64,000 nucleotides of DNA from Streptomyces thermodiastaticus (GCF_014656135.1 NZ_BNBV01000005.1:62001-126000), one strand, 5' to 3'. Positions 18,706 through 30,637 are shown, counted from the stretch's first letter. Translations and numbers: made by a program. The notes: generated by a model not told the origin, from the letters alone.

Positions 18706-19269
18706 TCACGGCACGACGACGACCTTCTGGCCGATCGTGGCGAACGTCCACATCGTCGCGCCGTCGGCCCGCGACTCCCGGATGCCGCCCGTCTTCACCG
18801 CCGTGCCCGTGCCCGGCTCCGGCGTGGCACCGTCCACCGCCGCGCTGAACCCGATGACCACCCCGTCCACGCTGGTGAACCGCACCACGTGCTCGACCGG
18901 CACGCCGTCGGTGCCGGTGACCGCCTTCGAGCGGGAGGTGACCGCGTAGGTGCCGGGGGGCGGGTCGACGGTGCCGGGGGTGACCGGGAAGGTGGCCTCC
19001 ACCCGGCCGCCCGCGCTCACCAGCCACACCCGGTCGCCGCCGAGCGAGTACACCACCCGCTCGCCGGTGCCCGACCCGCCGGGCAGCGCGCGCGGGTCAC
19101 CCTCCTCGCGCGGGGCCCTGCTCGGGCTCGGCGCCGCCGAGGCCGTGGCGCCCGGCCCGCCCCGCAGATCCCGCGGCACGGTCGCCTGCGCCCGGTAGGC
19201 GAGGAAGCCCACCGTGGCGACGGCGGCGGCGGTGAGGGCGGCCACGCACACCGAACTGCTTCTCGCCAC
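18706..19269 (-). CDS. membrane-anchored L,D-transpeptidase-like protein lacking the catalytic Cys/His
   Basis: 187 residues from the GTG at 19269: a short head, a transmembrane or signal-anchor helix (SVCVAALTAAAVATVGFLAY), a Pro/Ser linker, then a beta-rich domain of about 120 residues. That domain follows the order of YkuD L,D-transpeptidases: VYSLGGDRVWLVSAGG, ATFPVTPGTVDPPPGTY, then GGIRESRADGATMW and IGQKVVVVP, which align by eye with the usual SHGCIRMS...DA..W...VPVGTPV. Where the family has the catalytic Cys there is Gly (TGGIRES), and the usual IHG histidine is not seen. It is therefore probably a non-catalytic relative, acting outside the membrane. The fold call is by eye. Confidence 0.72.
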   Translation of the reverse strand: MARSSSVCVAALTAAAVATVGFLAYRAQATVPRDLRGGPGATASAAPSPSRAPREEGDPRALPGGSGTGERVVYSLGGDRVWLVSAGGRVEATFPVTPGTVDPPPGTYAVTSRSKAVTGTDGVPVEHVVRFTSVDGVVIGFSAAVDGATPEPGTGTAVKTGGIRESRADGATMWTFATIGQKVVVVP

Positions 19270-19392
19270 GCTCGCCCACCTCTGTCCCGGTCGATGGTGC
19301 AGGGCTGTCGTCAGGGGGCTGCCCCCGCAGGCGCGACGGTAGCAGCCGGGCGGCCCCGGCCCCGGGCGCACGTGCCGCGGGCGCCGGAGCCG

Positions 19393-19404
19393 TAGGCTGT
19401 TTGC
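19393..19404 (+). promoter_or_regulatory. candidate -10 of a leaderless tsaB transcript
   Basis: TAGGCT at 19393-19398 ends six bases before the tsaB GTG, the same arrangement as at glmS; no Shine-Dalgarno. Confidence 0.45.
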
Positions 19405-20058
19405 GTGCTCTTGCTCGCTCTGGATACCGCCACCCCCGCCGTCACCGTCGCGCTGCACGACGGTGAGGCCGTCATCGCCTCCTCCAGCCAGGTGGACGCG
19501 CGCCGGCACGGAGAGCTGCTGCTGCCGGCCGTCGACCGGGTGCTCGCCGAGGCCGGGCTGGGCCTGGACGCCGTCACGGGCATCGTGGCCGGCACCGGCC
19601 CCGGCCCCTACACCGGGCTGCGGGTGGGCCTGATGACCGCCGACACCTTCGGCCTCGCGCTCGGCGTCCCCGTGCACGGCGTGTGCACGCTCGACGCCCT
19701 CGCCTACGCGGCCGACCTCCCCGGGCCCTTCGTGGTCGCCACCGACGCCCGCCGCAAGGAGGTGTACTGGGCGCGGTACGCCGACTCCCGCACCCGGGTG
19801 ACCGGCCCGGCCGTCGACCGCCCCGCCGACATCGCCGAGCAGGTGAAGGGGCTGCCCGCGGTCGGCGCGGGAGCGCTGCTGTACCCCGGCGTGTTCCCGC
19901 AGGCGCACGAGCCGGAGCACGTGTCCGCCGCCGCCCTGGCCTCGCTGGCCGCCGAGAAGCTCGCCGCCGGCGAGGAGCTGCCCGAGCCCCGGCCGCTGTA
20001 CCTGCGCCGCCCCGACGCGCAGGTGCCCAAGAACTACAAGGTGGTCACCCCCAGGTGA
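19405..20058 (+). CDS. tsaB: tRNA t6A37 biosynthesis protein TsaB
   Basis: TsaB is the inactive paralogue that forms a heterodimer with TsaD for t6A synthesis. The 217-residue ASKHA-fold protein begins MLLLALDTATPAVTVAL and contains GTGPGPYTGLRVGLMTA and ATDARRKEVYW. It lacks the metal-binding histidines of TsaD, as expected. Its TGA overlaps the GTG of rimI (GTGA at 20055-20058), so the two are translationally coupled. Confidence 0.95.
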   Translation: MLLLALDTATPAVTVALHDGEAVIASSSQVDARRHGELLLPAVDRVLAEAGLGLDAVTGIVAGTGPGPYTGLRVGLMTADTFGLALGVPVHGVCTLDALAYAADLPGPFVVATDARRKEVYWARYADSRTRVTGPAVDRPADIAEQVKGLPAVGAGALLYPGVFPQAHEPEHVSAAALASLAAEKLAAGEELPEPRPLYLRRPDAQVPKNYKVVTPR

Positions 20059-20615
20059 GCGGGCGGACGACGACCGGGCCCACCCCCGTGCTGCGGGAGA
20101 TGCGCTGGTGGGACATCGACCCGGTGCTGGAGCTGGAGAAGGACCTCTTCCCCGAGGACGCCTGGTCCCGGGGCATGTTCTGGTCGGAGCTGGCGCACTC
20201 CCGCGGCCCGGAGGCCACCCGGCGGTACGTCGTGGCGGAGATCCGCGACGAGCAGGGCACCGACCGGATCGTCGGCTACGCCGGCCTCGTCGCCTCCGGC
20301 GGACAGGGCGACGTCCAGACCATCGCGGTGGCCCGCGACCACTGGGGCACCGGCCTCGGCTCCAAGCTGCTGGCCGAGCTGCTGCGGGCCGCGACCGCTT
20401 TCGAGTGCACCGAGGTGCTGCTGGAGTGCCGGGTGGACAACGTCCGCGCGCAGAAGCTCTACGAGCGCTTCGGCTTCGAGCCCATCGGCATCCGCCGCGG
20501 CTACTACCAGCCGGGCAACGTGGACGCGCTGGTGATGCGCCTGTCCGACCCGGCGGCCCCCGCCGCTCCGCAACCCCCGTCAACGGCGTACAAGGAACCT
20601 GACACCCATGGCTGA
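20055..20615 (+). CDS. rimI: ribosomal protein S18-alanine N-acetyltransferase
   Basis: GNAT-family acetyltransferase; RimI acetylates the N-terminal alanine of S18 and possibly other proteins. The 186-residue product has [26 protein letters not shown], the acetyl-CoA loop [15 protein letters not shown], and [26 protein letters not shown]. It starts at GTG 20055 inside the tsaB stop and ends 8 bases into tsaD, so it is embedded in a tsaB-rimI-tsaD coupled unit as in many bacteria. Confidence 0.94.
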   Translation: MSGRTTTGPTPVLREMRWWDIDPVLELEKDLFPEDAWSRGMFWSELAHSRGPEATRRYVVAEIRDEQGTDRIVGYAGLVASGGQGDVQTIAVARDHWGTGLGSKLLAELLRAATAFECTEVLLECRVDNVRAQKLYERFGFEPIGIRRGYYQPGNVDALVMRLSDPAAPAAPQPPSTAYKEPDTHG

Positions 20616-21738
20616 CATGCGGGACGAGCCGCTCGTCCTCGGCATCGAGACCTCCTGCGACGAGACCGGCGTCGGCATCGTCCGCGGCACCACCCTGCTG
20701 GCCGACGCGGTCGCCTCCAGCGTCGACGAGCACGCCCGCTTCGGCGGCGTCGTCCCCGAGGTCGCCTCGCGGGCCCACCTGGAGGCGATGGTGCCCACCA
20801 TCGAGCGGGCCCTGAAGGAGGCGGGGGTGAGCGCGAAGGACCTGGACGGCATAGCCGTCACCGCCGGGCCCGGCCTGGCCGGCGCCCTCCTGGTCGGCGT
20901 CTCCGCGGCGAAGGCGTACGCCTACGCGCTCGGCAAGCCGCTGTACGGCGTCAACCACCTGGCCGCGCACATCTGCGTGGACCAGCTGGAGCACGGCCCG
21001 CTGCCGGAGCCGACGATGGCCCTGCTGGTCTCCGGCGGGCACTCCTCGCTGCTGCTGTCCGCCGACATCACCTCCGACGTGCGTCCCATGGGCGCCACCA
21101 TCGACGACGCGGCCGGCGAGGCCTTCGACAAGGTCGCCCGCGTGCTGAACCTGGGCTTCCCCGGCGGCCCGGTCATCGACCGCTACGCCCGCGAGGGCGA
21201 CCCGGAGGCGATCGCCTTCCCACGCGGTCTGACCGGTCCCCGCGACGCCGCCTACGACTTCTCCTTCTCCGGCCTGAAGACCGCGGTGGCCCGCTGGATC
21301 GAGGCCAAGCGGGCGGCCGGCGAGGAGGTCCCGGTGCGCGACGTGGCCGCCTCCTTCCAGGAGGCCGTCGTGGACGTGCTGACTCGCAAGGCGGTGCGCG
21401 CCTGCAAGGACCAGGGCGTGGACCACCTGATGATCGGCGGCGGCGTGGCCGCCAACTCCCGCCTGCGCGCCCTGGCCCAGGAACGCTGCGAGAAGGCCGG
21501 GATCCGGCTGCGCGTCCCGCGGCCCAAGCTGTGCACGGACAACGGCGCGATGGTGGCGGCGCTCGGCGCCGAGATGGTCCGCCGCGACCGGGCGGCCTCC
21601 GCCTGGGACCTGTCGGCGGACTCCTCCCTGCCGGTCACCGCCTCGCACGTCCCGGCCGAACAGCCGCCGCACCGCCACGGCCACGCGCACTCCCACGACC
21701 ATGTCCACGAGATGAGCAAGGAGAACCTGTACTCGTGA
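20608..21738 (+). CDS. tsaD: tRNA t6A37 threonylcarbamoyltransferase TsaD
   Basis: TsaD transfers the threonylcarbamoyl group to A37 of ANN-decoding tRNAs. The 376-residue protein begins [24 protein letters not shown], has the metal site [24 protein letters not shown] and [11 protein letters not shown]. After the catalytic core (to about residue 345) there is a tail with [13 protein letters not shown], a histidine-rich run not needed for the fold. The ATG overlaps rimI by 8 bases, and its TGA overlaps the next GTG. Confidence 0.95.
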   Translation: MADMRDEPLVLGIETSCDETGVGIVRGTTLLADAVASSVDEHARFGGVVPEVASRAHLEAMVPTIERALKEAGVSAKDLDGIAVTAGPGLAGALLVGVSAAKAYAYALGKPLYGVNHLAAHICVDQLEHGPLPEPTMALLVSGGHSSLLLSADITSDVRPMGATIDDAAGEAFDKVARVLNLGFPGGPVIDRYAREGDPEAIAFPRGLTGPRDAAYDFSFSGLKTAVARWIEAKRAAGEEVPVRDVAASFQEAVVDVLTRKAVRACKDQGVDHLMIGGGVAANSRLRALAQERCEKAGIRLRVPRPKLCTDNGAMVAALGAEMVRRDRAASAWDLSADSSLPVTASHVPAEQPPHRHGHAHSHDHVHEMSKENLYS

Positions 21739-21992
21739 CCGTCGCCCTGATGTGGGAGGCCCGCGCGGTCGCCGGCCGCGGCGAGGAACTGCTGTCCTGG
21801 GCCCGCGCGCAGACCCTGCCCCGGCGGCCCCTGCGCCGCGAGACCTTCCGCGCCCCCCAGGACCGCGTCCTCGTCATCACCTGGTGGGACGCCCCCTACG
21901 ACGTTGATCTCCCCGAACTGCCCGACCCCGACCCGGACTTGGTCACCCGTGCGGTGCACCGCTGGCGGTTCGAGTCCGCGGGCGAGGACTGA
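21735..21992 (+). CDS. small conserved protein after tsaD, unknown function
   Basis: 85 residues, starting at GTG 21735 which overlaps the tsaD TGA (GTGA). The sequence [29 protein letters not shown]...[21 protein letters not shown] has the look of a small ferredoxin-like alpha/beta fold of the ABM type (my inference). Tight coupling to tsaD suggests co-translation; the function is unknown. Confidence 0.75.
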   Translation: MTVALMWEARAVAGRGEELLSWARAQTLPRRPLRRETFRAPQDRVLVITWWDAPYDVDLPELPDPDPDLVTRAVHRWRFESAGED

Positions 21993-21999
21993 TCGCGTG

Positions 22000-22029
22000 T
22001 GGCACCCCGCCCGCCGGATGCGCTATGAT
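22000..22029 (+). promoter_or_regulatory. strong promoter of the orphan RNA
   Basis: TGGCAC (22000-22005), an 18-base spacer and TATGAT (22024-22029), close to a vegetative consensus. It points into a region with a hairpin-rich RNA and a terminator but no downstream gene on this strand. Confidence 0.65.
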
Positions 22030-22066
22030 CATCACACGCGAGCGGGCAGGACAGCCCGGTGAGCGA

Positions 22067-22144
22067 ATGCGTTGGTGGTCTAAGGAAAGACGCCCCGCTT
22101 CCTGTGGGGAGATGCAGGTGCAAGGCCTGCCCGGCGCTCGATGA
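22067..22144 (+). CDS. possible leader peptide with tandem Trp codons
   Basis: An open frame of 25 codons starting MRWWSKERRP, preceded by GGTGAG three bases before the ATG and ending with TGA directly before the terminator hairpin at 22145. Trp-Trp near the start and a stop abutting a terminator are the layout of a trp-type attenuator. Against it: AGA and GAA codons are atypical here, and no biosynthetic gene follows. The peptide may be incidental to the RNA structure. Confidence 0.3.
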   Translation: MRWWSKERRPASCGEMQVQGLPGAR

Positions 22145-22181
22145 GACCCCGTTCCGGTCCGCCCGGAGCGGGGTCTTCGCG
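22145..22181 (+). terminator. terminator of the orphan RNA
   Basis: A 13-bp stem with one G-U pair (22145-22157 and 22163-22175, loop TCCGC), followed by TTCGCGTT. Confidence 0.8.
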
Positions 22182-22267
22182 TTGCCGGCATGCGGCGTCG
22201 GGTGGTGTCACGGCGGTGTACGGCGGCGGGCCCGTCCCCGGCCGGGAGGCGGACCCGCGACTGCTGC

Positions 22268-24580
22268 TCAGTCCGCGGCCGTAAGCTCCGTCTCGCAGCG
22301 CAGCCGGCGGTCGTGACCCACCTGCCGTACCTCGCCCGTCAGGGTGAGCCGGGCGGTGTGGCGCACGTCCGCGGCGGAGGCGGCCAGCCGCAGCTCCAGC
22401 TCGCCCGGCTCGACCACCCGGCGGCCGGTCAGGTCGGTGAACGCCGACAGATCCGTGTGGAACCGGAAGGTCACCCGGCGGGCCTCGCCGGGATGCAGCT
22501 CCACCCGCTGATAGCCGATCAGCCGGACGTCGGGACGGGTCACCGAGGCCACCGGGTCGTGCAGATACAGCTGCACCACGTCCGCGCCCGCCCGGTCACC
22601 GGTGTTGCGCACCGTCAGCGACAGCTCGTAGGAGCCGTCGGTGCCGATCTGCCCGCTGCCCGAGCCCTCGAAGGACTCCCAGCGGAACGTCGTGTAGGAC
22701 CGGCCGTGCCCGAACGGGTACAGCGGCGTCGGGTCCAGGCTGCTCACCTCGCCGGCCAGGCCCAGCGGCGGCTGCAGATACGTCCACGGCTGGCCGCCGG
22801 GCAGCCGCGGCACGCTCACCGGGAGCCGGCCCGAGGGGTTGACCCGGCCGGAGAGCACGCCCGCCACGGCCGGGCCGCCCTCCTCGCCGGGGAAGAACGC
22901 CTGCACCACCGCGGCCAGGCGCTCCGCCCACCGGCCGAGCGCGTAGGGCCGGCCGGTCAGCAGCACCAGCACCACCGGAGTCCCGGAGCCCACCAGCGCG
23001 TCCAGCAGCTCGCCCTGGACACCGGGCAGGTTCAGATCGGCCACGTCGCAGCCCTCGCCGGAGGTGCCGCGGCCGAACAGGCCGGAGCGGTCGCCGAGCA
23101 CGGCCACGCACACGTCCGCCTCCCGGGCGCGGGCGACGGCCTCCGCGAACCGTGAGGTGTCCTCGTCCGACACCCCGCAGCCCTCGGTGAACGTCACCTT
23201 GGCGTCCGGCAGTTCGGTGCGCAGCGCGTCCAGCACGGTGGGGATCTCGATGCCCATCGGGACGTCGGGATGCTGCACGCCCACGTGCGAGGGGAAGGAG
23301 TAGCAGCCGAGCATGGCCAGGGCGTCAGCGGCGCGCGGCCCGACCACCGCGATCCGGCCGTCGGCCGGCAGCGGCAGCACACCGTCCGGATTGGCGAGCA
23401 GCACCACTGACTCCTCGGCCAGGCTCCGGGCCACCGCCCGGTTCTCCGCAGAGTCCAGGTCGACGGGGCCGTCCGGCACCTCGGGCGTCCAGTCCGCGTC
23501 CAGCAGACCCAGCTCGCACTTCTGCAGCAGCACCCGGCGGGCCGCGCGGTCCACCAGCTCCTCGGGGACCTCTCCGGCGCGCACGGCGGCCACCAGCTCG
23601 TCGCCGTAGGCCTTCACCGTGGGCAGCTCGACGTCGATCCCGGCGGCCAGGGCCAGGCGGCCCGCCTCAGCGGTGCTTGCGGCCACCCGGTGCAGGGTCT
23701 GCAGGAAGTCGATGGCGAAGTAGTCGGCGACCACCGTGCCGGTGAAACCCCACTGCTCCCGCAGCAGCTCGGTCAGCAGCCGCGGGTCGGCCGAGGCGGG
23801 CACGCCGTCGGTCTCGGTGTAGGCGGCCATCACCGAGCGGGCGCCGCCCTCGCGCAGGGCCATTTCGAACGGCGGCAAGGTGATGTCCGCGAACTCCCGG
23901 ACGCCGGCGCGCACCGGGGCCAGGTTGCGGGCGCCCGCGGAGGAGGCGTATCCGGCGAAGTGCTTCAGCGTGGCGACGATCCCGGCCGACTCCAGGCCCC
24001 GCACATAGGCGCTGCCGATCGTGCCGACCAGGTAGGGGTCCTCGCCGATGGTCTCCTCCACCCGGCCCCAGCGCAGGTCGCGGACCACGTCCAGCACCGG
24101 CGCCAGGCCCTGGTGCACGCCCACCGACCGCATGTCCCGGCCGATGCGCGCGGCCATCGCCTCCACCAGCTGCGGGTCGAACGTCGCCCCCCAGGCCAGC
24201 GGCACCGGGTAGGCGGTGGCGCCCCAGGCGGTGAAGCCGGCCAGGCACTCCTCGTGGGCGACGGCGGGGATGCCGAAGCGGCCGGCCTCGGCGATCCGCC
24301 GCTGGGCGCTCGCCAGGGCCCGCGCGCCGACGGCCGGGTCCACGGGTGCGGTGCCGAAGGACCGGGTGAGCTGGCCCAGGCCGCGGGTGATCAGCTCGTC
24401 CCAGTCGTAGTCGGTGTTCATCTGCTCCTGGTGCGGGGCGACACCGTCGCCGTCCGTGGAGGCACCCACCCACACGCCGTACAGCTGGGCCGTCTTCTCC
24501 TGGAGGGTCATGCGGGCCAGCAGATCGTCGACCCGGGCGGTGGCGGGCAGGGCGGGATCCTGCCAGGGGGCGGTGGTCAT
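22268..24580 (-). CDS. bxlA: GH3 beta-xylosidase / beta-glucosidase, probable BxlA
   Basis: Glycoside hydrolase family 3, likely cleaving xylobiose to xylose inside the cell (no signal peptide). The 770-residue protein has VDDLLARMTLQEKTAQLYG, the barrel motif GRVEETIGEDPYLVG, KHFAGY, the nucleophile Asp286 in VVADYFAIDF, the C-terminal alpha/beta sandwich with LLANPDGVLPLP, and a fibronectin-III-like domain at the end (GDRAGADVVQLYLHDP). ATG at 24580 with GGAG upstream. It is the last gene of the binding protein-permease-permease-hydrolase operon and agrees in length with Streptomyces BxlA. A beta-glucosidase role cannot be excluded. Confidence 0.88.
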   Translation of the reverse strand: MTTAPWQDPALPATARVDDLLARMTLQEKTAQLYGVWVGASTDGDGVAPHQEQMNTDYDWDELITRGLGQLTRSFGTAPVDPAVGARALASAQRRIAEAGRFGIPAVAHEECLAGFTAWGATAYPVPLAWGATFDPQLVEAMAARIGRDMRSVGVHQGLAPVLDVVRDLRWGRVEETIGEDPYLVGTIGSAYVRGLESAGIVATLKHFAGYASSAGARNLAPVRAGVREFADITLPPFEMALREGGARSVMAAYTETDGVPASADPRLLTELLREQWGFTGTVVADYFAIDFLQTLHRVAASTAEAGRLALAAGIDVELPTVKAYGDELVAAVRAGEVPEELVDRAARRVLLQKCELGLLDADWTPEVPDGPVDLDSAENRAVARSLAEESVVLLANPDGVLPLPADGRIAVVGPRAADALAMLGCYSFPSHVGVQHPDVPMGIEIPTVLDALRTELPDAKVTFTEGCGVSDEDTSRFAEAVARAREADVCVAVLGDRSGLFGRGTSGEGCDVADLNLPGVQGELLDALVGSGTPVVLVLLTGRPYALGRWAERLAAVVQAFFPGEEGGPAVAGVLSGRVNPSGRLPVSVPRLPGGQPWTYLQPPLGLAGEVSSLDPTPLYPFGHGRSYTTFRWESFEGSGSGQIGTDGSYELSLTVRNTGDRAGADVVQLYLHDPVASVTRPDVRLIGYQRVELHPGEARRVTFRFHTDLSAFTDLTGRRVVEPGELELRLAASAADVRHTARLTLTGEVRQVGHDRRLRCETELTAAD

Positions 24581-24624
24581 GGAGCTCCTGTCAGTGGGGT
24601 CGGGGAAGGGGGCGTTCGCGTCGT

Positions 24625-25530
24625 TCACTTGCCGCCCACGCCCATCAGGCCGTTGACCAGGGCCCTGCGGGCCACCAGGTACACGGCGAAGATCGGGATG
24701 CCGGAGAGGACGACCGAGGCGAGCAGGGCGGGGATGTTCACCCCGAACTGGCTGACGTAGTTGAACAGGCCCAGCGTCAGCACCCGCGGGCCGTCGGACT
24801 GGGTGAAGATCAGCGGGAAGAGGAAGCCGTTCCAGGCCTGCAGCGCCGAGTAGATGACGACCGTGCTGATGCCGCCCTTGGTCATCGGGATGACCAGCTG
24901 GAACAGCATCCGGGTGGTGGAGGCGCCGTCCAGGGCCATCGCCTCGTACATCTCCTCGGAGATGTCCCGCATGGTGCCGGTGAGGATCAGCACCGACACC
25001 GGCATGGCGAAGGCCGCCGTCGGCAGGATGATCGCGATCAGGCTGTCGTACAGGTTCAGCTGGGAGATCAGCAGGTACAGCGGGACGACCACCGCCTGCG
25101 CGGGGATGGCCACGCCCAGCAGGAACAGCCGGAAGGCCGAGCCGGCCCAGAAGGTGCGCGAGCGCACGGCCACGTAGGACAGCGGCACGCACAGCACCAG
25201 CACGATCACCACCACGGCCGCGGCCACGATCACCGTGTTGAGCAGCAGATGACCGAAGCCGTTGTGCAGGACGGTGTTGTAGTTCTCCAGCGTGGGACGG
25301 GAGGGCGGCTTGAGCGCGTTGTGGCCGAGCGCCTCGTCCTGGCGGGTCAGCGAGGCCGAGATCATCGCGTAGATCGGAACGATCACGACCGCCAGCCACA
25401 GCACCGAGCCCAGACCGGCGAGCGGGTTGGGCCGCCGGCTCCAGTGCCGGCGGCGTCGCACCGGGCCGGGCAAGGAGGGCCGGCCGGCGCTCTTCACGTC
25501 GTGCGGACGCGGCAGGGTGTCGTGTGCCAT
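24625..25530 (-). CDS. bxlG: sugar ABC transporter permease (MalG-type), probable BxlG
   Basis: Inner-membrane permease, 301 residues. It has about six membrane helices (the first around LAGLGSVLWLAVVIVPIYAMI) and the EAA loop EAMALDGASTTRMLFQLVIPMTKGG near residue 190, which docks the ATPase. No ATPase gene is nearby; streptomycete sugar importers of this family use the shared ATPase MsiK encoded elsewhere (established). It lies between the other permease and the GH3 gene, so it most likely imports the substrate of that enzyme. Confidence 0.88.
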   Translation of the reverse strand: MAHDTLPRPHDVKSAGRPSLPGPVRRRRHWSRRPNPLAGLGSVLWLAVVIVPIYAMISASLTRQDEALGHNALKPPSRPTLENYNTVLHNGFGHLLLNTVIVAAAVVVIVLVLCVPLSYVAVRSRTFWAGSAFRLFLLGVAIPAQAVVVPLYLLISQLNLYDSLIAIILPTAAFAMPVSVLILTGTMRDISEEMYEAMALDGASTTRMLFQLVIPMTKGGISTVVIYSALQAWNGFLFPLIFTQSDGPRVLTLGLFNYVSQFGVNIPALLASVVLSGIPIFAVYLVARRALVNGLMGVGGK

Positions 25531-25534
25531 GCCG

Positions 25535-28936
<3,402 letters not shown>

Positions 28937-28959
28937 GGAGGACGTCGTCCAAGCCGCCG

Positions 28960-28972
28960 TCGAAAGTTTCGA
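28960..28972. promoter_or_regulatory. perfect 13-bp palindrome TCGAAAGTTTCGA
   Basis: A perfect inverted repeat 24 bases after the bxlR stop, of the class bound by xylose/xylan repressors. It could autoregulate, or control the small frame at 29170. Confidence 0.5.
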
Positions 28973-29169
28973 AACGGGCTGTCGGCCTGCTCAGGCCGCG
29001 TCGGGCTGCGCGGTGCCGCAGTACCGGCACTTGGCGGCGGGTGCGCTCACCCGTTCGGACGATCGTGGGGCACGCGGCCGCGCGAGGGCAGGCGACTCCG
29101 TAGCGTCACGGTCGTCGCTTGTGCCGTAGTGGCGCTCCCGCCCGCACGTGACGGAGGAGGTGCTTCACG

Positions 29170-29409
29170 ATGACCGCTCTCGCAGAAGAGGTGGCCCCGG
29201 TGGTGGCGGACGAGCCGGTCTCCGGGCCGGGTTCCGCTCTCGACGAGGTCCTGTGGCAGGCGCGGTAGCCGGTGACGGTGCTGACCTCCCCCGATCCGAA
29301 GAAGGCCAAGTACGCCGACGAGCATCGCGTCCCCTACGCCACCGACGCGGTGATCCCGGAAGGGCCGGCCAAGGGTTTCGCCGTCCGAAAGGCGATCGTG
29401 GCCTCCTGA
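29170..29409 (+). pseudogene. small reading frame interrupted by an in-frame TAG
   Basis: An ATG at 29170 with an excellent Shine-Dalgarno (ACGGAGGAGG) opens a frame that reads MTALAEEVAPVV... and meets TAG at 29266-29268 after 32 codons, then runs on in the same frame for 46 more codons (VTVLTSPDPKKAKYADEH...AVRKAIVAS) to a TGA. The part after the TAG keeps coding-like composition with Lys/Asp codons ending in G/C. Either a 32-residue peptide gene or a 79-codon gene broken by a nonsense change. I do not recognise the family. Confidence 0.5.
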
Positions 29410-29437
29410 CCGGGTGGGGTGCGTGGCGGAGAGGGCG

Positions 29438-30637
29438 TCAGTCCGCCGGGTGCCCGAGCAGCATCGCCGGGGCGCCCGCGACGCGGGTGAGGAAGACCGT
29501 GGCCGCGGTGCGGCCGTACGGCCTGGGCAGCACCTTCCTGCGCAGCTCCTCCGGCTCGACGGCCGAGCCGCGCTTCTTCACGGTCAGCGTGCCCACCTCC
29601 CGCTCGCGCAGCAGGGCCTTGAGCTTCTTGACGTGGAAGGGGAGGTGGTCGGTGATCTCGTAGGCGGTGGCGTACGGGGTGGGCCGCAGCTCGTTCGCGG
29701 TCACATAGGCGATGGTGGGGTCGATCAGCCCGCCGTCCAGCTCCTCGGCCACCTCGGCGACCAGATGGGCGCGGATCACGGCACCGTCCGGCTCGTACAG
29801 GTACCGCCCGACCGGCCGGACCGGCGGGTCGGGCAGGCCGCGGCCGCGCAGCGTGCGCGGGCCGGGCAGCAGGGTCGCCCGCACCGCCGCGGGCTCGGTG
29901 CCGAACCACAGCACCGCCTCCTTCACGTCCCCGCCGTCGGAGATCCACTCCGCCTCGGCCCGCGCCGGGACGGCCTCGTGCGGGATGCCCGGGGCGATCT
30001 TCACGGCCGCGTGCGGCCGCGTCAGCGCGGTCGCGACGGCCCAGGACAGCGGTGGTGAGTAGGCCTCGGGGTCGAAGATCCGGCCGCCGCGGCCCCGCCG
30101 GGCCGGGTCGGCGAACACCGCGTCGTACGCGGAGACGTCCACGTCCCTCACGTCCGCCTCGCGCACCTCGATCAGCTCGTCGAGCCCCAGCGCCCGGGCG
30201 TTGGCCCGGGCCGCGGCGGCCGTCACCGGGTCCCGGTCCACGGCGAGCACGCGGATGCCCTGCCGGGCCAGGGCGATCGCGTCGCCGCCGATCCCGCAGC
30301 ACAGGTCGGCCAGGCAGGTCACGCCCAGCTCCTTCATTCGCGCCGCCCGGTAGGCGGCCACGCTCGCCCGGGTCGACTGCTCCACGCCGTCGGGGGTGAA
30401 GAACATCCGCCGGGCGTCCTCGGCGCCGAACTTCGCCGCCGCCCGCTGCCGCAGCCGGGCCTGCGCGAGCGCCGCCGACACCAGCGCGGCCGGGTGCGTG
30501 CGGCGCAGGCGGGTGGCGACGGCGAGTTCGTCGGCGGGTGCGGTGCCGTGCACCTCCTCCAGGAGGGCACGGCCCTCGTCGGTGAGCAGGGCGGCGAAGG
30601 AGCCGAGGGCGTCCGGCGGGGCCTGTGGGTCGTTCAC
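29438..30637 (-). CDS. SAM-dependent methyltransferase with THUMP-like C-terminus
   Basis: A class I methyltransferase of 399 residues. The SAM-binding motif I is LADLCCGIGGDAIALA (about residue 118), followed by VLAVDRDPVTAAAARAN and the motif-IV-like FADPARRGRGGRIFDPEAY, which suggests RNA or ribosome-type substrates. The last 70 residues (ITDHLPFHVKKLKALLREREVGTLTVKKRG) form a small RNA-binding-like THUMP-like domain. GTG at 30637. The substrate is unknown. It is divergent from the deacetylase gene. Confidence 0.82.
   Translation of the reverse strand: MNDPQAPPDALGSFAALLTDEGRALLEEVHGTAPADELAVATRLRRTHPAALVSAALAQARLRQRAAAKFGAEDARRMFFTPDGVEQSTRASVAAYRAARMKELGVTCLADLCCGIGGDAIALARQGIRVLAVDRDPVTAAAARANARALGLDELIEVREADVRDVDVSAYDAVFADPARRGRGGRIFDPEAYSPPLSWAVATALTRPHAAVKIAPGIPHEAVPARAEAEWISDGGDVKEAVLWFGTEPAAVRATLLPGPRTLRGRGLPDPPVRPVGRYLYEPDGAVIRAHLVAEVAEELDGGLIDPTIAYVTANELRPTPYATAYEITDHLPFHVKKLKALLREREVGTLTVKKRGSAVEPEELRRKVLPRPYGRTAATVFLTRVAGAPAMLLGHPAD

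Larger units (their letters stand above)
22036..22181 (+). ncRNA. structured RNA with own promoter and terminator, identity unknown
   Basis: Predicted transcript of about 145 bases. Helices visible: GGGC/GCCC near the 5' end (22044-22057), CCCC/GGGG (22093-22109), GCAGG/CCTGC around the loop TGCAAGG (22114-22130), and a long-range pairing of GGGCAGG (22044-22050) with CCTGCCC (22126-22132) extended by CGAGC/GCTCG. The last excludes the local ones, so the RNA could switch. The GGTGCAAGGCC element recalls cobalamin-riboswitch cores and tRNA T-arms, but the full consensus of neither is met. A 25-codon frame with tandem Trp codons also runs through it. Candidate small RNA or attenuator. Confidence 0.55.

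Noticed and set aside
22036..22181. tRNA, SRP RNA, RNase P RNA or tmRNA
   Set aside because: A T-arm-like hairpin is present, but no matching acceptor stem or anticodon arm, and none of the conserved cores of the other RNAs.
22059..22316. 85-codon plus-strand frame through the orphan RNA
   Set aside because: Runs through the terminator hairpin into unrelated sequence; no family resemblance.
28991..29050. Minus-strand 19-codon frame with CRYCGTAQPD, like a zinc-ribbon tail
   Set aside because: Only the end of such a domain is seen; no upstream coding sequence or ribosome site continues it, so I do not list it as a gene. It may be a remnant.
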